A stretch of 64,000 nt of DNA from JBKQHQ01 sp052148715 (GTDB lineage: Bacteria > Pseudomonadota > Alphaproteobacteria > Rhizobiales > Xanthobacteraceae): the NCBI GenBank assembly GCA_052148715.1, contig JBKQHQ010000235.1:48811-112810 (forward strand). The letters run 5' to 3'. The position numbers were made by a program, and so were the translations under genes. This document shows positions 43,179 to 52,726 of this stretch, in pieces (within the stretch, counting starts at the first letter, position 1; each line of letters starts with the position of its first letter). Below the pieces are notes generated by a model that searched no databases, was not told the origin of the DNA, and worked only from the letters and a program-made list of their open reading frames with translations.

Positions 43179-44669
43179 ATGATCCGGAAGCTAGTGTTGG
43201 AAACTCCTGAGACGAGTCCCAAGCTTGACCTGCGGAGGCGGCCAAGAAAGACGGCGCACCACGCGATTACGTTGGTCGCCGCGTTTGTGGCAGCGCTGAT
43301 GATCGCCGTGTCAGGCGCCGCCACGCCGACGCGCGCCGGCGAGGCGGTGTCGGAGCAGGAGGCCTACGAGATTGGCCTCGATGCCTACGCTTATCTCTAT
43401 CCGCTCGTCATCATGGAGCTCACGCGCGCCCAGATGACCAACATCGAACCGGGGAAGCCGCCGCTGCGACCTCCGATGAATGCATTCGGACATCTGCGGG
43501 CGTTTCCGCCGGCAGGCTTCAAGCTTGTCGTGCGACCGAATTTCGACACCCTCTACTCGTCGGCGTGGCTCGATCTCTCGAAGGAGCCGTTGATCGTGTC
43601 GGTGCCGGATACAGCGGCTCGATACTACTTGCTGGCGATGCTCGACATGTGGACTGACGTCTTCGCGGTCGTCGGCAAGCGCACGACCGGCACAGCGGCC
43701 GGAGACTACGCGTTGGTTGCGCCCGGGTGGCGGGGCCGTCTACCCGATGGCGTCGGACGGATCGATGCGCCGACCCCCACCATCTGGATCCTTGGGCGGA
43801 CGCAAACCAACGGCCCAAATGACTATGCGGCCGTTCACGCCGTGCAGGACGGGTTCCGAGTGCGGCCCTTGTCGCAATGGGGAGGCGAGGCTCGCCCAGC
43901 GACGCCGGTGTTTGATCCGTCCGTCGATATGACCACCCCGCCGCCGCGCCAGGTCGGCGCGATGTCGGCGGCACGATTCTTCGCCGTCGCGACGGAGGTC
44001 CTGCGCCGGCAGGGTCCTCACCTCGTCGACCAGCCGATCCTCGCGCGCATGAAGCGGATCGGCCTCCAATCCGACGCCGTATTCGATCTCAATGCTGCCG
44101 ATCCCACAATCCGGCGCGGGCTGGAACGCGCCGCAAGCGGCGCGTTGAAGCTGACGGCCGACAAGGCGTCCAGCATCGGCCGGCAGGTGAACGGCTGGCA
44201 AATCAACACCGACACGATCGGCGTCTATGGTACGAGCTATCTCGTGCGCGCGATCGTCGCGCGCACGCTGTTGGGCGCCAATCTGCCGGAGGATGCCTTT
44301 TATCCTGCAACGTCGGTCGACGGCGACGGCAAGCCCCTCGACGGCACCAACCGCTATCTGATCCGCTTCGAGAAAGACCAGCGACCGCCGGTGAGTGCAT
44401 TCTGGTCGATCACGCTTTACGACGCCGAGGGCTACGCGGTCGCCAACGCACTCGATCGCTTTGCCATCGGCGATCGGGATCGGCTTGTGCTGAACGGGGA
44501 TGGGTCGCTCGACATCGTCGTCTCGGCCGCGCATCCCGGCCCCGACAAGAGATTCAATTGGCTGCCGGCTCCGGCCGGTCCGTTTAACCTCACCATGCGC
44601 CTCTACGGCCCGACCCGCGGCGTGCTCGAAGGAACTTGGCTGCCACCTCCCGTCCGACGGCTTCCTTAG
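43179..44669 (+). CDS. DUF1254/DUF1214 exported protein
   Basis: A 496-residue protein with an unusually long N-terminus (charged residues 1-28) before a hydrophobic segment (HAITLVAAFVAALMIAVSGAAT), a signal peptide or anchor. The DUF1254 domain follows (EIGLDAYAYLYPLVIMELTRAQMTN; RPNFDTLYSSAWLDLSKEPLIVSVPDTAARYYLL in parts), then the DUF1214 domain (GYAVANALDRFAIGDRD). Function unknown. GGGAAG precedes ATG 43179. Its promoter carries a palindromic operator, suggesting induced expression. Confidence 0.9.
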   Translation: MIRKLVLETPETSPKLDLRRRPRKTAHHAITLVAAFVAALMIAVSGAATPTRAGEAVSEQEAYEIGLDAYAYLYPLVIMELTRAQMTNIEPGKPPLRPPMNAFGHLRAFPPAGFKLVVRPNFDTLYSSAWLDLSKEPLIVSVPDTAARYYLLAMLDMWTDVFAVVGKRTTGTAAGDYALVAPGWRGRLPDGVGRIDAPTPTIWILGRTQTNGPNDYAAVHAVQDGFRVRPLSQWGGEARPATPVFDPSVDMTTPPPRQVGAMSAARFFAVATEVLRRQGPHLVDQPILARMKRIGLQSDAVFDLNAADPTIRRGLERAASGALKLTADKASSIGRQVNGWQINTDTIGVYGTSYLVRAIVARTLLGANLPEDAFYPATSVDGDGKPLDGTNRYLIRFEKDQRPPVSAFWSITLYDAEGYAVANALDRFAIGDRDRLVLNGDGSLDIVVSAAHPGPDKRFNWLPAPAGPFNLTMRLYGPTRGVLEGTWLPPPVRRLP

Positions 44670-44737
44670 GCCGACGGCTTCGTCATCGCGCTCTATCTTG
44701 TTTGTCGCGGAAAGGCCCAGGCAAGCGGAAGTCAAGC

Positions 44738-46141
44738 TTACAGCCCGGCGGCTGCCGGCAGCGGCTTGGCCTTTGCCAGCCGCTCCTTCTTCAGCAGGTC
44801 GGCCAGGAGGAACGCCAGGTCGATCGACTGCTCGGCGTTCAAGCGCGGATCACAGACGGTGTGATACCGGTCGTTGAGATCGGCGTCGGTGATGGCGCGC
44901 GCTCCGCCGGTGCACTCGGTGACGTTCTGCCCGGTCATCTCCAAGTGCACGCCGCCCGCATAGGTGCCCTCGCCGGCGTGAACCTCGAAGAAGTTCTTGA
45001 CCTCCTTGAGGATGAGGTCGAACGGGCGCGTCTTGTAGCCGTTCGACGCGGTGATCGTGTTGCCGTGCATCGGATCGCACGACCACACCACGTTGCGGCC
45101 TTCCCGCTTCACCGCGCGGATCAAAGCCGGCAAGTGCTCGGACACCCGATCGGCGCCGACCCGGCAGATCAGCGTCAGCCGCCCCGGCTCATTTTCAGGA
45201 TTGAGGACGTCGATCAGCTTGAGCAGCCCGTCAACCGTGCTCGACGGACCGCATTTCAGCCCGAGCGGATTCTTGATGCCGCGGCAGAACTCGACATGGC
45301 CGTGATCGAGCTGACGGGTCCGGTCGCCGATCCACAGCATGTGGCCGGACGTGCAGTACCAGTCTCCCGACGTCGAGTCGACGCGCGTCATGGCCTGCTC
45401 GAAGCCGAGCAGCAGCGCCTCGTGGCTGGTATAGAAATTAGTCGTGCGCAGCTCAGGATGGCGGTCCGGATCGATCCCGCAGGCGCGCATGAAATTGAGC
45501 GCCTCGGAGATCCGATCGGCGAGTTCCTCGTAATGGTGGGACTGCGGCGCCTCCTTGACGAAACCGAGCATCCACTCGTGCACGCGCGCCAGGCTCGCAT
45601 AGCCGCCATGGGCGAAGGCGCGCAGCAGATTGAGGGTCGCGGCCGACAGCCGGTAGGCCTCGATCTGGCGGCGCGGATCGGGCGTGCGCGCCTCCGGCGT
45701 GAACGCCATGTCGTTGACGATGTCGCCGCGGTAGCTCGGCAATTCCAGGCCGTCACGCTTCTCGGTCGGCGAGGAGCGCGGCTTGGCGAATTGTCCGGCG
45801 ATGCGCCCCACCTTGACCACCGGCGACGCCGCCGCATAGGTCAGCACCACCGCCATCTGCAGAAACACGCGGAAGAAATCGCGGATGTTGTTGGCCGTGT
45901 GGCTGATCGCGCGGTGCTCGGTGAAGCTCTCGGCGCAATCACCCCCCTGGAGCAGGAAAGCATTCCCGGCACAGACCTGGGCGAGCGACTCTTTCAGGTT
46001 GCGCGCCTCGCCGGCAAAGATCAGCGGCGGATAGGTCGAAAGCTGCCGCTCGACCTCCGTCAATGCGGCCTTGTCCGGATAGTCCGGCATCTGCGCAACC
46101 GGCCTGGTTCGCCAGCTCTCCGGCGTCCAACGCTCAGTCAT
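44738..46141 (-). CDS. aroG: Class II 3-deoxy-7-phosphoheptulonate synthase
   Basis: First step of the shikimate pathway: condensation of phosphoenolpyruvate and erythrose 4-phosphate. This is the plant-like class II type, about 467 residues from ATG 46141 ([15 protein letters not shown]). Motifs include [11 protein letters not shown] (metal Cys), [35 protein letters not shown] and [15 protein letters not shown]. It stands alone; no other aromatic amino-acid gene is in the window. It converges with the DUF1254 gene. Confidence 0.96.
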   Translation of the reverse strand: MTERWTPESWRTRPVAQMPDYPDKAALTEVERQLSTYPPLIFAGEARNLKESLAQVCAGNAFLLQGGDCAESFTEHRAISHTANNIRDFFRVFLQMAVVLTYAAASPVVKVGRIAGQFAKPRSSPTEKRDGLELPSYRGDIVNDMAFTPEARTPDPRRQIEAYRLSAATLNLLRAFAHGGYASLARVHEWMLGFVKEAPQSHHYEELADRISEALNFMRACGIDPDRHPELRTTNFYTSHEALLLGFEQAMTRVDSTSGDWYCTSGHMLWIGDRTRQLDHGHVEFCRGIKNPLGLKCGPSSTVDGLLKLIDVLNPENEPGRLTLICRVGADRVSEHLPALIRAVKREGRNVVWSCDPMHGNTITASNGYKTRPFDLILKEVKNFFEVHAGEGTYAGGVHLEMTGQNVTECTGGARAITDADLNDRYHTVCDPRLNAEQSIDLAFLLADLLKKERLAKAKPLPAAAGL

Positions 46142-46272
46142 GACGCGACACTCCCTGCGTCGAAAAGTCCTCAATCATTGCAGGTATATACAGGAGGTTC
46201 AGGGCAAAAAGCCAGCAAGCGCAAAGACGCTTATGTTAAGCTTCTCAGCCTTTGCAACCGTCGAGATGCCCC

Positions 46273-47142
46273 GTGAGCGACGCCATCCAGATCGACGACG
46301 TATCGATTGCGGCACGGGACGGCTATTTGCTTGCGGGTACGGTCTTCGTCCCCGCCGGGGAGCCGCGCGCCGGCGTCCTCATCAACTCGGCGACCGCGGT
46401 GCCGCGCAAGATCTATCGTGGCTTTGCCACGTATCTGGCGGAACGCGGGCTTGCCGCCCTCACCTTCGATTACCGTGGCATCGGCGGCTCGCGACCCGCC
46501 TCGCTGCAGGGCTTTCCGGCGCGGATGCGCGATTGGGCGGCTTTCGACGTCGCCGGCGCCATCGATCACGCACGCAAAACCTGGCCGACGCTGCCGATCG
46601 CCGTGGTTGGCCACTCGTTCGGCGGCCAGGCCGTCGGCCTCGTGCCCAACAATGCCGAGATTACACGCGCCCTGCTGGTCGCCGCGCAAGCAGGCTTTTG
46701 GCGGCTCTTCACCTCGCCCGAAAAATACCGGGTCTATGCCATGATGCGGTTGATCGGCCCGCCGATCACCCATGCCATGGACTACATTCCCGGCGCCCGC
46801 CTCGGGCTCGGCATGGATCTGCCCAAAGGCGTCTTTCTGGAATGGTCGGATTGGATCGCCCGGCGGCGCTATTTCTTCGACGACCCGACATTAACGGCGC
46901 TTGAGAATTTTCCGCGCTACCACGGCGGGCTGCGCGCCGTCGGCCTGAGCGACGATCCGTGGGCCACGCCAGCAGCGATCGACCTGTTGCTCTCGGGATT
47001 CACCGGCACGCAACCCGAGCACCATCGAGTCCATCCGCGGGACGTCGGCGCGCACAAGATCGGCCATTTCGGCTTCTTTCGGCCCGAGCATCGGGAGACA
47101 TTGTGGCGTGACGCCGCGACCTGGCTCAGCGGCGAGGCGTGA
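46273..47142 (+). CDS. Alpha/beta hydrolase, unknown substrate
   Basis: A 289-residue serine hydrolase starting at GTG 46273 (MSDAIQIDDVSIAARDGY), with a TTG at 46252 possible. The nucleophile elbow is VVGHSFGGQAVG, the acid probably in HPRDVG or the preceding strand, and the His in IGHFGFF. The CFDYRGIGGSRP-like oxyanion strand (TFDYRGIGGSRP) is clear. This type is common in Hyphomicrobiales and usually annotated as an esterase or hydrolase without known substrate. It is divergent from aroG. Confidence 0.85.
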   Translation: MSDAIQIDDVSIAARDGYLLAGTVFVPAGEPRAGVLINSATAVPRKIYRGFATYLAERGLAALTFDYRGIGGSRPASLQGFPARMRDWAAFDVAGAIDHARKTWPTLPIAVVGHSFGGQAVGLVPNNAEITRALLVAAQAGFWRLFTSPEKYRVYAMMRLIGPPITHAMDYIPGARLGLGMDLPKGVFLEWSDWIARRRYFFDDPTLTALENFPRYHGGLRAVGLSDDPWATPAAIDLLLSGFTGTQPEHHRVHPRDVGAHKIGHFGFFRPEHRETLWRDAATWLSGEA

Positions 47143-47158
47143 GCGTCAGCTCCGAAGG

Positions 47159-48532
47159 CTAGCGGCCGTGGCTCCGGGTCACCGTTCGCATGGTCACGAG
47201 CTCTTCGGCGGCGGTGGGGTGCACCGCCATCGTGGCGTCGAAGTCGACCTTGGTCGCCCCCATCTTCACGGCGATGCCCAGGAGCTGGATCATCTCACCG
47301 GCATCCGGCCCGACGATGTGACAGCCGACAACCCGGTCGGTCGAACCGTCGACGACGAGTTTCAGCAGCACCGTCGTATCACGGCCGGAAAGCGTCGCCT
47401 TCATGGGCCGGAACTGGCTCGCGTAGATATCGACCTTGCCGAAGCGCGCTTGCGCCTGCGCCTCCGTCAAGCCGACCGCGCCGACCTCGGGCTCGGAGAA
47501 CACCGCGGTCGGCACGTTGGTGTGATCGACCTTGGTGGGCTTGTCGCCGAACACCGTGTCGGCAAAGGCGTGCCCCTCGCGGATCGCGACCGGGGTGAGG
47601 TTTATGCGGTTGGTCACGTCGCCGACGGCGTAGATGTTCTGGAGACTGGTGCGTGAATAGTCGTCGACCGCGATCCCGCCGTTATCCGCAATCTTGACGC
47701 CGCAATTCTCCAGCCCGAGCCCCGCCACATTGGGCGGCCGGCCGACCGCGAACATGACGTGGTCCACGGAAACCGCGTTGCCGTGAGAGAGGTGGACGGA
47801 GAGATGGCCCGCCGCCTTCTCCACGGCCGTCACGGTCCGTCCGGTGACAACGCGAATGCCCCGCTTCTCCATCTCCATGCGCACATGATGGCGCACGTCG
47901 TCGTCGAAGCCGCGCAGAATATTCTCGCCACGATAGACCAGCGTCACATGCGATCCGAGACCGGCGAAGATGCAGGCGAACTCGACCGCGATGTAACTGC
48001 CGCCCTGAACAAGAATCCGGCGCGGAAGCAGCGGCAGCTGAAAGGCCTCGTTTGAGGAGATCACGTGCTCGATGCCGGGAATTCTTGGGCCGAGGAACGG
48101 CGCCGCGCCGGTGGCGATGAGGATGTGCGCGGCGCGGATACGCTCGCCGGTCGCGAGCAGCCGCACGTGGTTGGCGTCCTCCAACACGGCCCGGCCCTTC
48201 ACCAGCGTCACCCGCGCCTTTTCCAGGGTCGACGTGTAGGCCTTTTCCAGCCGCTCGATCTCACGATCCTTGTTGGCGATCAGTGTCGCCCAATCGAACG
48301 AGTGGTGCGGAACGGTCCAGCCGAAGCCGGCGGCCTCCTCGAAGTCGAGCGAAAAGCGCGACGCATAAACGAGGAGCTTCTTGGGCACGCAGCCGCGAAT
48401 GACGCACGTGCCGCCGACCCGATATTCCTCGGCGATCATGACCCGAGCGCCATGGCCGCTGGCGACGCGCGCAGCACGCACGCCGCCCGAACCGGCGCCG
48501 ATGACAAAAAGGTCGACTTCGCGATCAGCCAT
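47159..48532 (-). CDS. gor: Glutathione-disulfide reductase
   Basis: It reduces oxidised glutathione with NADPH. The 457-residue flavoprotein has FVIGAGSGGVRAAR (FAD), the redox-active disulphide GGTCVIRGCVPKKLLVYAS, the second dinucleotide site GGSYIAVEFACIFAGLG, DDYSRTSLQNIYAVGDVT, and the C-terminal VHPTAAEELVTM with the catalytic His. It lies 41 bases downstream of rpiA on the same strand, a pairing that links NADPH-dependent redox defence with the pentose phosphate pathway. Confidence 0.95.
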   Translation of the reverse strand: MADREVDLFVIGAGSGGVRAARVASGHGARVMIAEEYRVGGTCVIRGCVPKKLLVYASRFSLDFEEAAGFGWTVPHHSFDWATLIANKDREIERLEKAYTSTLEKARVTLVKGRAVLEDANHVRLLATGERIRAAHILIATGAAPFLGPRIPGIEHVISSNEAFQLPLLPRRILVQGGSYIAVEFACIFAGLGSHVTLVYRGENILRGFDDDVRHHVRMEMEKRGIRVVTGRTVTAVEKAAGHLSVHLSHGNAVSVDHVMFAVGRPPNVAGLGLENCGVKIADNGGIAVDDYSRTSLQNIYAVGDVTNRINLTPVAIREGHAFADTVFGDKPTKVDHTNVPTAVFSEPEVGAVGLTEAQAQARFGKVDIYASQFRPMKATLSGRDTTVLLKLVVDGSTDRVVGCHIVGPDAGEMIQLLGIAVKMGATKVDFDATMAVHPTAAEELVTMRTVTRSHGR

Positions 48533-48573
48533 TCGTATCGCCGTTCATGGCATCATCCTCCCGCGGGCGGCCT

Positions 48574-49269
48574 TCAGGGGCGCTCGATCAGCTGCACCCC
48601 GTCTCGCCCTGCCACAATGGCCATGTGAGCAAGCCCGACGAACAATCCGTGCTCCACCACGCCAGGAATAGCAGCAAGCCTTCCGGCTAGCGAGCCGGGG
48701 TCTGGGATCGCGCCGAGCGCCGCATCCAAAATCCAGTGACCGCTATCGGTGATGAAAGCTTCGCCGTCCCGCTTCCGCAGCACGAGCTTAGCCGTTGCGC
48801 CAGGAACGGCCGCAGCCCGAGCAATGGCGCGTTCGGTTGCGGCGAGGCCGAACGGCACGACCTCGATCGGCAGCGGATAGCGACCGAGCACGGCAACCCA
48901 CTTCGAGGCGTCGGCGATCACCACCATCCGCGCCGACGCGGTGGCAACGATCTTCTCATGCAAGAGCGCGCCCCCGCCGCCTTTGATCAGGCTGAGGTCC
49001 GGCGCAATCTCGTCCGCTCCGTCGACGGTCAGATCAAGCTCGGGGACGACGTCGAGGGTGGTCAGCGGAATGCCGAGACGTTTGGCTTGGGTCGCCGTCG
49101 CCTCCGACGTCGGCACCGCAACGACGTCGAGCCCGGCGCGTACCCGTTCGCCCAGTAGCGCGACGAAATGCGCGGCCGTCGTGCCCGTGCCAAGCCCAAG
49201 GCGCATGCCCGGCCGCACGAAGTCTATGGCGCAAGCCGCTGCCTGCCGTTTCTGCGCGTCGATGTCCAT
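48574..49269 (-). CDS. rpiA: Ribose-5-phosphate isomerase A
   Basis: It interconverts ribose 5-phosphate and ribulose 5-phosphate. The 231-residue sequence has the family motifs [57 protein letters not shown] (in parts) with catalytic Asp, Glu and Lys. The start ATG 49269 ([18 protein letters not shown]) is chosen because the longer frame to 49851 runs antisense to gph. It is upstream of gor, probably in one transcript, and divergent from gph. Confidence 0.95.
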   Translation of the reverse strand: MDIDAQKRQAAACAIDFVRPGMRLGLGTGTTAAHFVALLGERVRAGLDVVAVPTSEATATQAKRLGIPLTTLDVVPELDLTVDGADEIAPDLSLIKGGGGALLHEKIVATASARMVVIADASKWVAVLGRYPLPIEVVPFGLAATERAIARAAAVPGATAKLVLRKRDGEAFITDSGHWILDAALGAIPDPGSLAGRLAAIPGVVEHGLFVGLAHMAIVAGRDGVQLIERP

Positions 49270-49413
49270 CACGAGGGCGCCGATCGTTTTCGGCTGCCTG
49301 TGTAACGCCGTTCCAACGGGCCGCCTAGGCCAAAGCGGGCCATTGGCGGCCATCCGGGACCGGCGGGTGGACGGAGGCTTGCTTTGCCATCCCTCGACCG
49401 TTAGCGATCGCGA

Positions 49414-50100
49414 ATGGAGCCGCCGCCCATTATTGTTTTCGATCTCGACGGGACGCTGATCGATACGGCGCCCGATCTGATCGACACGCTTGATTTCATT
49501 CTCGCGCGCGAAGGTTTGCCGCTGGTACCGTATGCGGAAGCCCGCAGGCTGATCGGCGGCGGGGCGAAGATGATGATGGAGCGGGCCTTGCAGATGGAGG
49601 GACGCATCTGCACGCCGGCGGCACTCGATCAGCTCTACGGCGAGTTCGTCGGCCACTATGCCGAGCGGATCGCCGACCGGTCGCGGCCGTTCCCGGGGCT
49701 TGAACCGGCGCTCGATGCCCTCGCCGCTCGCGGTCACCGCTTTGCGGTCTGCACCAACAAGCTGGAATGGCTGTCGCAGCGGCTCTTGGATGCACTCGGG
49801 CTGACGGCCTATTTCACCGCGATCTGCGGGCAAGACACTTTCGGAGTGCAAAAGCCCGATCCCGAAATGCTACGACGCACGATAGAACGCGCGGGCGGGA
49901 GGCCGGAACGCGCCGTGATGGTCGGAGACTCGGCAACCGACATTAAGACGGCGCGCGCCGCGCGGGTGCCGGTTGTAGGGGTGGACTTCGGCTATACCGA
50001 AATCCCGCTGGCGCAGCTTAAGCCGGACCGGCTCATCGGTTCGTTTGCCGACCTCCCAACGGCGGTGCTCGACCTTCTGCCCGGCGTCCATTCACCGTGA
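49414..50100 (+). CDS. gph: Phosphoglycolate phosphatase, HAD family
   Basis: It removes phosphate from 2-phosphoglycolate. HAD motifs: [14 protein letters not shown] (nucleophile), VCTNK (motif II Thr), KPDPEML (motif III Lys) and [15 protein letters not shown] (motif IV). The cap domain is between motifs I and II. At 228 residues it is normal. The start [13 protein letters not shown] leaves very little before motif I. It is divergent from rpiA, and sugar-phosphate metabolism is a loose common theme. Confidence 0.92.
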   Translation: MEPPPIIVFDLDGTLIDTAPDLIDTLDFILAREGLPLVPYAEARRLIGGGAKMMMERALQMEGRICTPAALDQLYGEFVGHYAERIADRSRPFPGLEPALDALAARGHRFAVCTNKLEWLSQRLLDALGLTAYFTAICGQDTFGVQKPDPEMLRRTIERAGGRPERAVMVGDSATDIKTARAARVPVVGVDFGYTEIPLAQLKPDRLIGSFADLPTAVLDLLPGVHSP

Positions 50101-50246
50101 TCAGGAGCCGGTCGACAGGATTGACGGTGCCCAGGTAAGGCTTTGATTAATGGGCATAAAATGGCGGCCGCGGTTGCGCCGAAGGCTGGTCGCACGTATG
50201 GTTTCGGCGATAGCGGCGTCGGCCGCGGAACCTGTACGGTAGTGTC

Positions 50247-50729
50247 ATGGGTCGAAGTGCTGCGTGCCTTGCCTCCGCCCTCTTGCTGTCCGCGTGCTCG
50301 TCCTTCCCGAGCCTCGATATGTTCAAGGCGGCCCCGAAACCGATCAACTTGCAGCTAGAATCACAGCCGCCCGGCGCCGACGCGAAGACCTCGCTTGGGC
50401 CGGGCTGCCGCACTCCCTGCGCCGTGCCGATCACCACCAGCGCCGATTTTACGGTGACGTTCACGCTCGCCGGCCATCAGCCGCAAACGATCCCGGTGCA
50501 GGTGATCGAAGACGGGCGCTCGGAGCCGAATCCTAGGCTTGCGCCCAACCCCGCCTATGCGGAGCTTGAACCTTTTACCGGCAGCGTGAAGCCGAGACCC
50601 AAGAAGAAGCCGCACATTGCCGCGAGGCCCGCGACCGCGGTCGCCGCCTCCCCCACCGAGGATCAAGTGTCCTCGGCGGCGTTGCAACCTCCCTCCCCCG
50701 CTACACCGTTTCCGCCCCCGCCTCGCTAA
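50247..50729 (+). CDS. Lipoprotein with PEGA-like domain, first of a duplicated pair
   Basis: A 160-residue predicted lipoprotein: signal peptide with lipobox LLSAC, then LQLESQPPGADAKTSLGPGCRTPCAVPI, a PEGA-like beta module with a probable disulphide, then a basic Pro-rich tail (KPRPKKKPH ... PFPPPPR) like those that reach the cell wall. PEGA modules are usually surface or scaffold domains. The next gene (51017) is a clear paralogue, including upstream DNA. Molecular role unknown. Confidence 0.78.
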   Translation: MGRSAACLASALLLSACSSFPSLDMFKAAPKPINLQLESQPPGADAKTSLGPGCRTPCAVPITTSADFTVTFTLAGHQPQTIPVQVIEDGRSEPNPRLAPNPAYAELEPFTGSVKPRPKKKPHIAARPATAVAASPTEDQVSSAALQPPSPATPFPPPPR

Positions 50730-51016
50730 TTGGATCGACCCGACCCACCGCATTTTCTTGACGGAAAACCGCCGTCCACCCAGGAGCTCGGGGTTCCCGA
50801 GTTCCTGACCTGCATAATGCGCAAGTCAGCGTGGTCAGGCCTGTTTGCAGACGTTCCCTTGAAGGCCGCTAAGTCTTGGCGGAGGCAGCTGAATCGCCTG
50901 TCGCGGTTGCACCCGAGGCGCGCCGCTCCTATGCTTTCCGCGGAAGCGGCGCCGCAATGTTAATTATGGCCTCGTCGGGAACACCGACTTGGGCTGGAAA
51001 CCGTACGGTAAAGCTC
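50730..51016. other. Gap between the paired lipoprotein genes, with repeat fragments
   Basis: The right part (about 50894-50953) resembles the DNA upstream of the first lipoprotein gene (about 50164-50223), so it belongs to the duplicated unit. It also holds two hairpins related to the second hairpin of the double-hairpin family: 50781-50807 (12-base arms, one G-T pair, minus orientation) and 50975-50989 (GTCGG-GAACA-CCGAC). No gene is supported. Confidence 0.6.
50781..50807. repeat. Hairpin related to the double-hairpin family (minus orientation)
   Basis: CAGGAGCTCGGG (50781-50792) pairs with CCCGAGTTCCTG (50796-50807) with a single G-T wobble. Read on the minus strand, the top is CTCGGG-AAC-CCCGAG, close to GTCGGG-AACA-CCCGAC of copies 1 and 2. 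The partner hairpin with TGTT loop is not seen here. Confidence 0.5.
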
Positions 51017-51493
51017 ATGGGTCGAAGCGCCGCATTTCTTGCCTCCGCGCTCATTGTTGCAGCGTCTGCGGGCTGCTCGGAGATGGAGATTTTCAAGACG
51101 GTGTCGAATACCGTCGACTTGCAGCTGGAATCACAGCCGCCAGGGGCCGAGGCCAAAACCTCGCTTGGACAGAGCTGCCGCACTCCGTGCACGCTAACGA
51201 TCACGGCCGGTCCGAACGGCGCCCAGTTTACGGTGGAGTTCACGCTCGACGGATATCAGCCGCAAACCGTCTCGGTTGAAGTCAACCGACGCAACGCCCG
51301 TGCCGACCCCGAGCTCGTGCCCAATCCGGCCAAGGCCCTGCTCGAGGCCATTCCACCTCCCGAGAAGCCGAAGCCTCCGCCCAAGAGAAAACCGCGCGTC
51401 GCAAAGCCTGCGGCTGCGGCTCCTCCCAATGCGGGCCAGGCCTCCTCGGCCGGCTTCCCACCCTCCTCCACGTCGTTTCCGCCGCCGCGTTAA
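51017..51493 (+). CDS. Lipoprotein with PEGA-like domain, second of a duplicated pair
   Basis: A 158-residue paralogue of the gene at 50247. The signal peptide ends in a lipobox (AASAGC), then LQLESQPPGAEAKTSLGQSCRTPC and FTLDGYQPQTVSVEV match the first copy closely, and the tail is again basic and Pro-rich (PKPPPKRKPRVAKP ... FPPPR). Start ATG 51017 shares the GTACGGTA...CATGGGTCGAAG context with the first copy; the longer frame from 50876 is not used. Tail divergence suggests the duplication is not recent. Confidence 0.78.
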   Translation: MGRSAAFLASALIVAASAGCSEMEIFKTVSNTVDLQLESQPPGAEAKTSLGQSCRTPCTLTITAGPNGAQFTVEFTLDGYQPQTVSVEVNRRNARADPELVPNPAKALLEAIPPPEKPKPPPKRKPRVAKPAAAAPPNAGQASSAGFPPSSTSFPPPR

Positions 51494-51592
51494 TTCGGTC
51501 GATCGGCATCCGTCGGGTCGTGGGACGATCGGCCGATCCGTCTCACCCGTCGGGTCGGGTCTCGCTGGCGGCCGTAGGATTTATCCGGCACA

Positions 51593-52696
51593 ATGTCCAT
51601 GTTGGGTGTTGGCCTCGTCCAGGACGAGCGCATCCGAGATGGAAGCATGATGCAATCCGCGACGAGCATGGAATTGGACGCCCAGCGGACCCGGCCGGTA
51701 CGGCCGCTGGTTGATCCGTTCGCGCGCGCCATCACCTATTTGCGGGTTTCCGTCACCGATCGCTGCGATTTCCGTTGCGTCTATTGCATGGCGGAAAACA
51801 TGGCGTTCCTCCCGAAGGCGGACCTGCTCACGCTCGAGGAGCTTGACCGCCTGTGCACCGCTTTTGTGCTCAAAGGCGTACGAAAGCTGCGATTGACGGG
51901 CGGCGAGCCATTGGTGCGGCGCGGCATCATGACACTCGTCGCTTCATTATCTCGCCATCTGGCGTCAGGCGCCCTCGACGAGCTGACCCTCACCACCAAC
52001 GGCTCGCAGTTGAGCAAATACGCCGCTGAATTGAAGGCGAACGGCGTTGAGCGTATCAACGTCTCGCTCGATACCCTCGACCCAGACAAGTTTCGCGCCA
52101 TCACCCGTTGGGGCGAGGTCGAGAAGGTGCGCGCTGGGCTCGATGCCGCACTGGCCGCCGGGATGCGGGTCAAGATCAACACGGTCGCGCTCAAGGACGT
52201 CAACGAGGACGAGATCGCCGGCCTGATGGAATGGGCGCACGGCCAAGGCATGGACCTCACGGTGATCGAGGTGATGCCGCTGGGCGATGTCGGCGCTGCC
52301 CGGCTCGATCAATATCTGCCGCTGTCGATCGTGCGCGCGCGGCTTGCCGAGCGCTACACGCTCGAAGATCTCGACTATCGGACGGGGGGGCCCGCCCGCT
52401 ACGTTCGCGTCAAGGAAACCGGCGGCCGTCTGGGCTTCATCACGCCGATGACGCATAATTTCTGCGAATCCTGTAACCGCGTGCGCATCACCTGCACGGG
52501 TACCCTCTACATGTGTCTCGGTCAGGAGGATGCGGCCGACCTGCGCGCGCCGCTGCGCGCATCGGAGGCCAACGATCTGATTGACGTGGCCATCGACGAG
52601 GCAATCTCGCGCAAGCCCAAAGGGCATGACTTCGTGATCGACCGCCGGCACAGGCGCCCGTCGCTCGCGCGGCACATGAGCGTTACCGGCGGCTAA
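51593..52696 (+). CDS. moaA: GTP 3',8-cyclase (molybdenum cofactor biosynthesis)
   Basis: A radical-SAM enzyme making the first intermediate of molybdopterin from GTP. The N-terminal cluster motif is CDFRCVYC, preceded by YLRVSVTDR; the C-terminal second cluster is [19 protein letters not shown] (Cys spacing). GG at the very C-terminus (VTGG) is also typical and essential in known members. Starts at 51593, 51650 or 51668 are possible; the conserved part begins at [11 protein letters not shown]. It provides the cofactor pathway that the paoABC enzyme needs, though it is 10 kb away. Confidence 0.94.
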   Translation: MSMLGVGLVQDERIRDGSMMQSATSMELDAQRTRPVRPLVDPFARAITYLRVSVTDRCDFRCVYCMAENMAFLPKADLLTLEELDRLCTAFVLKGVRKLRLTGGEPLVRRGIMTLVASLSRHLASGALDELTLTTNGSQLSKYAAELKANGVERINVSLDTLDPDKFRAITRWGEVEKVRAGLDAALAAGMRVKINTVALKDVNEDEIAGLMEWAHGQGMDLTVIEVMPLGDVGAARLDQYLPLSIVRARLAERYTLEDLDYRTGGPARYVRVKETGGRLGFITPMTHNFCESCNRVRITCTGTLYMCLGQEDAADLRAPLRASEANDLIDVAIDEAISRKPKGHDFVIDRRHRRPSLARHMSVTGG

Positions 52697-52726
52697 GCCG
52701 CATTTAGAGACTGACCCGGTTTTCGT

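Noticed and set aside
50876..51016. 47-residue extension of the second lipoprotein
   Set aside because: The signal peptide and shared leader show the true start at 51017.
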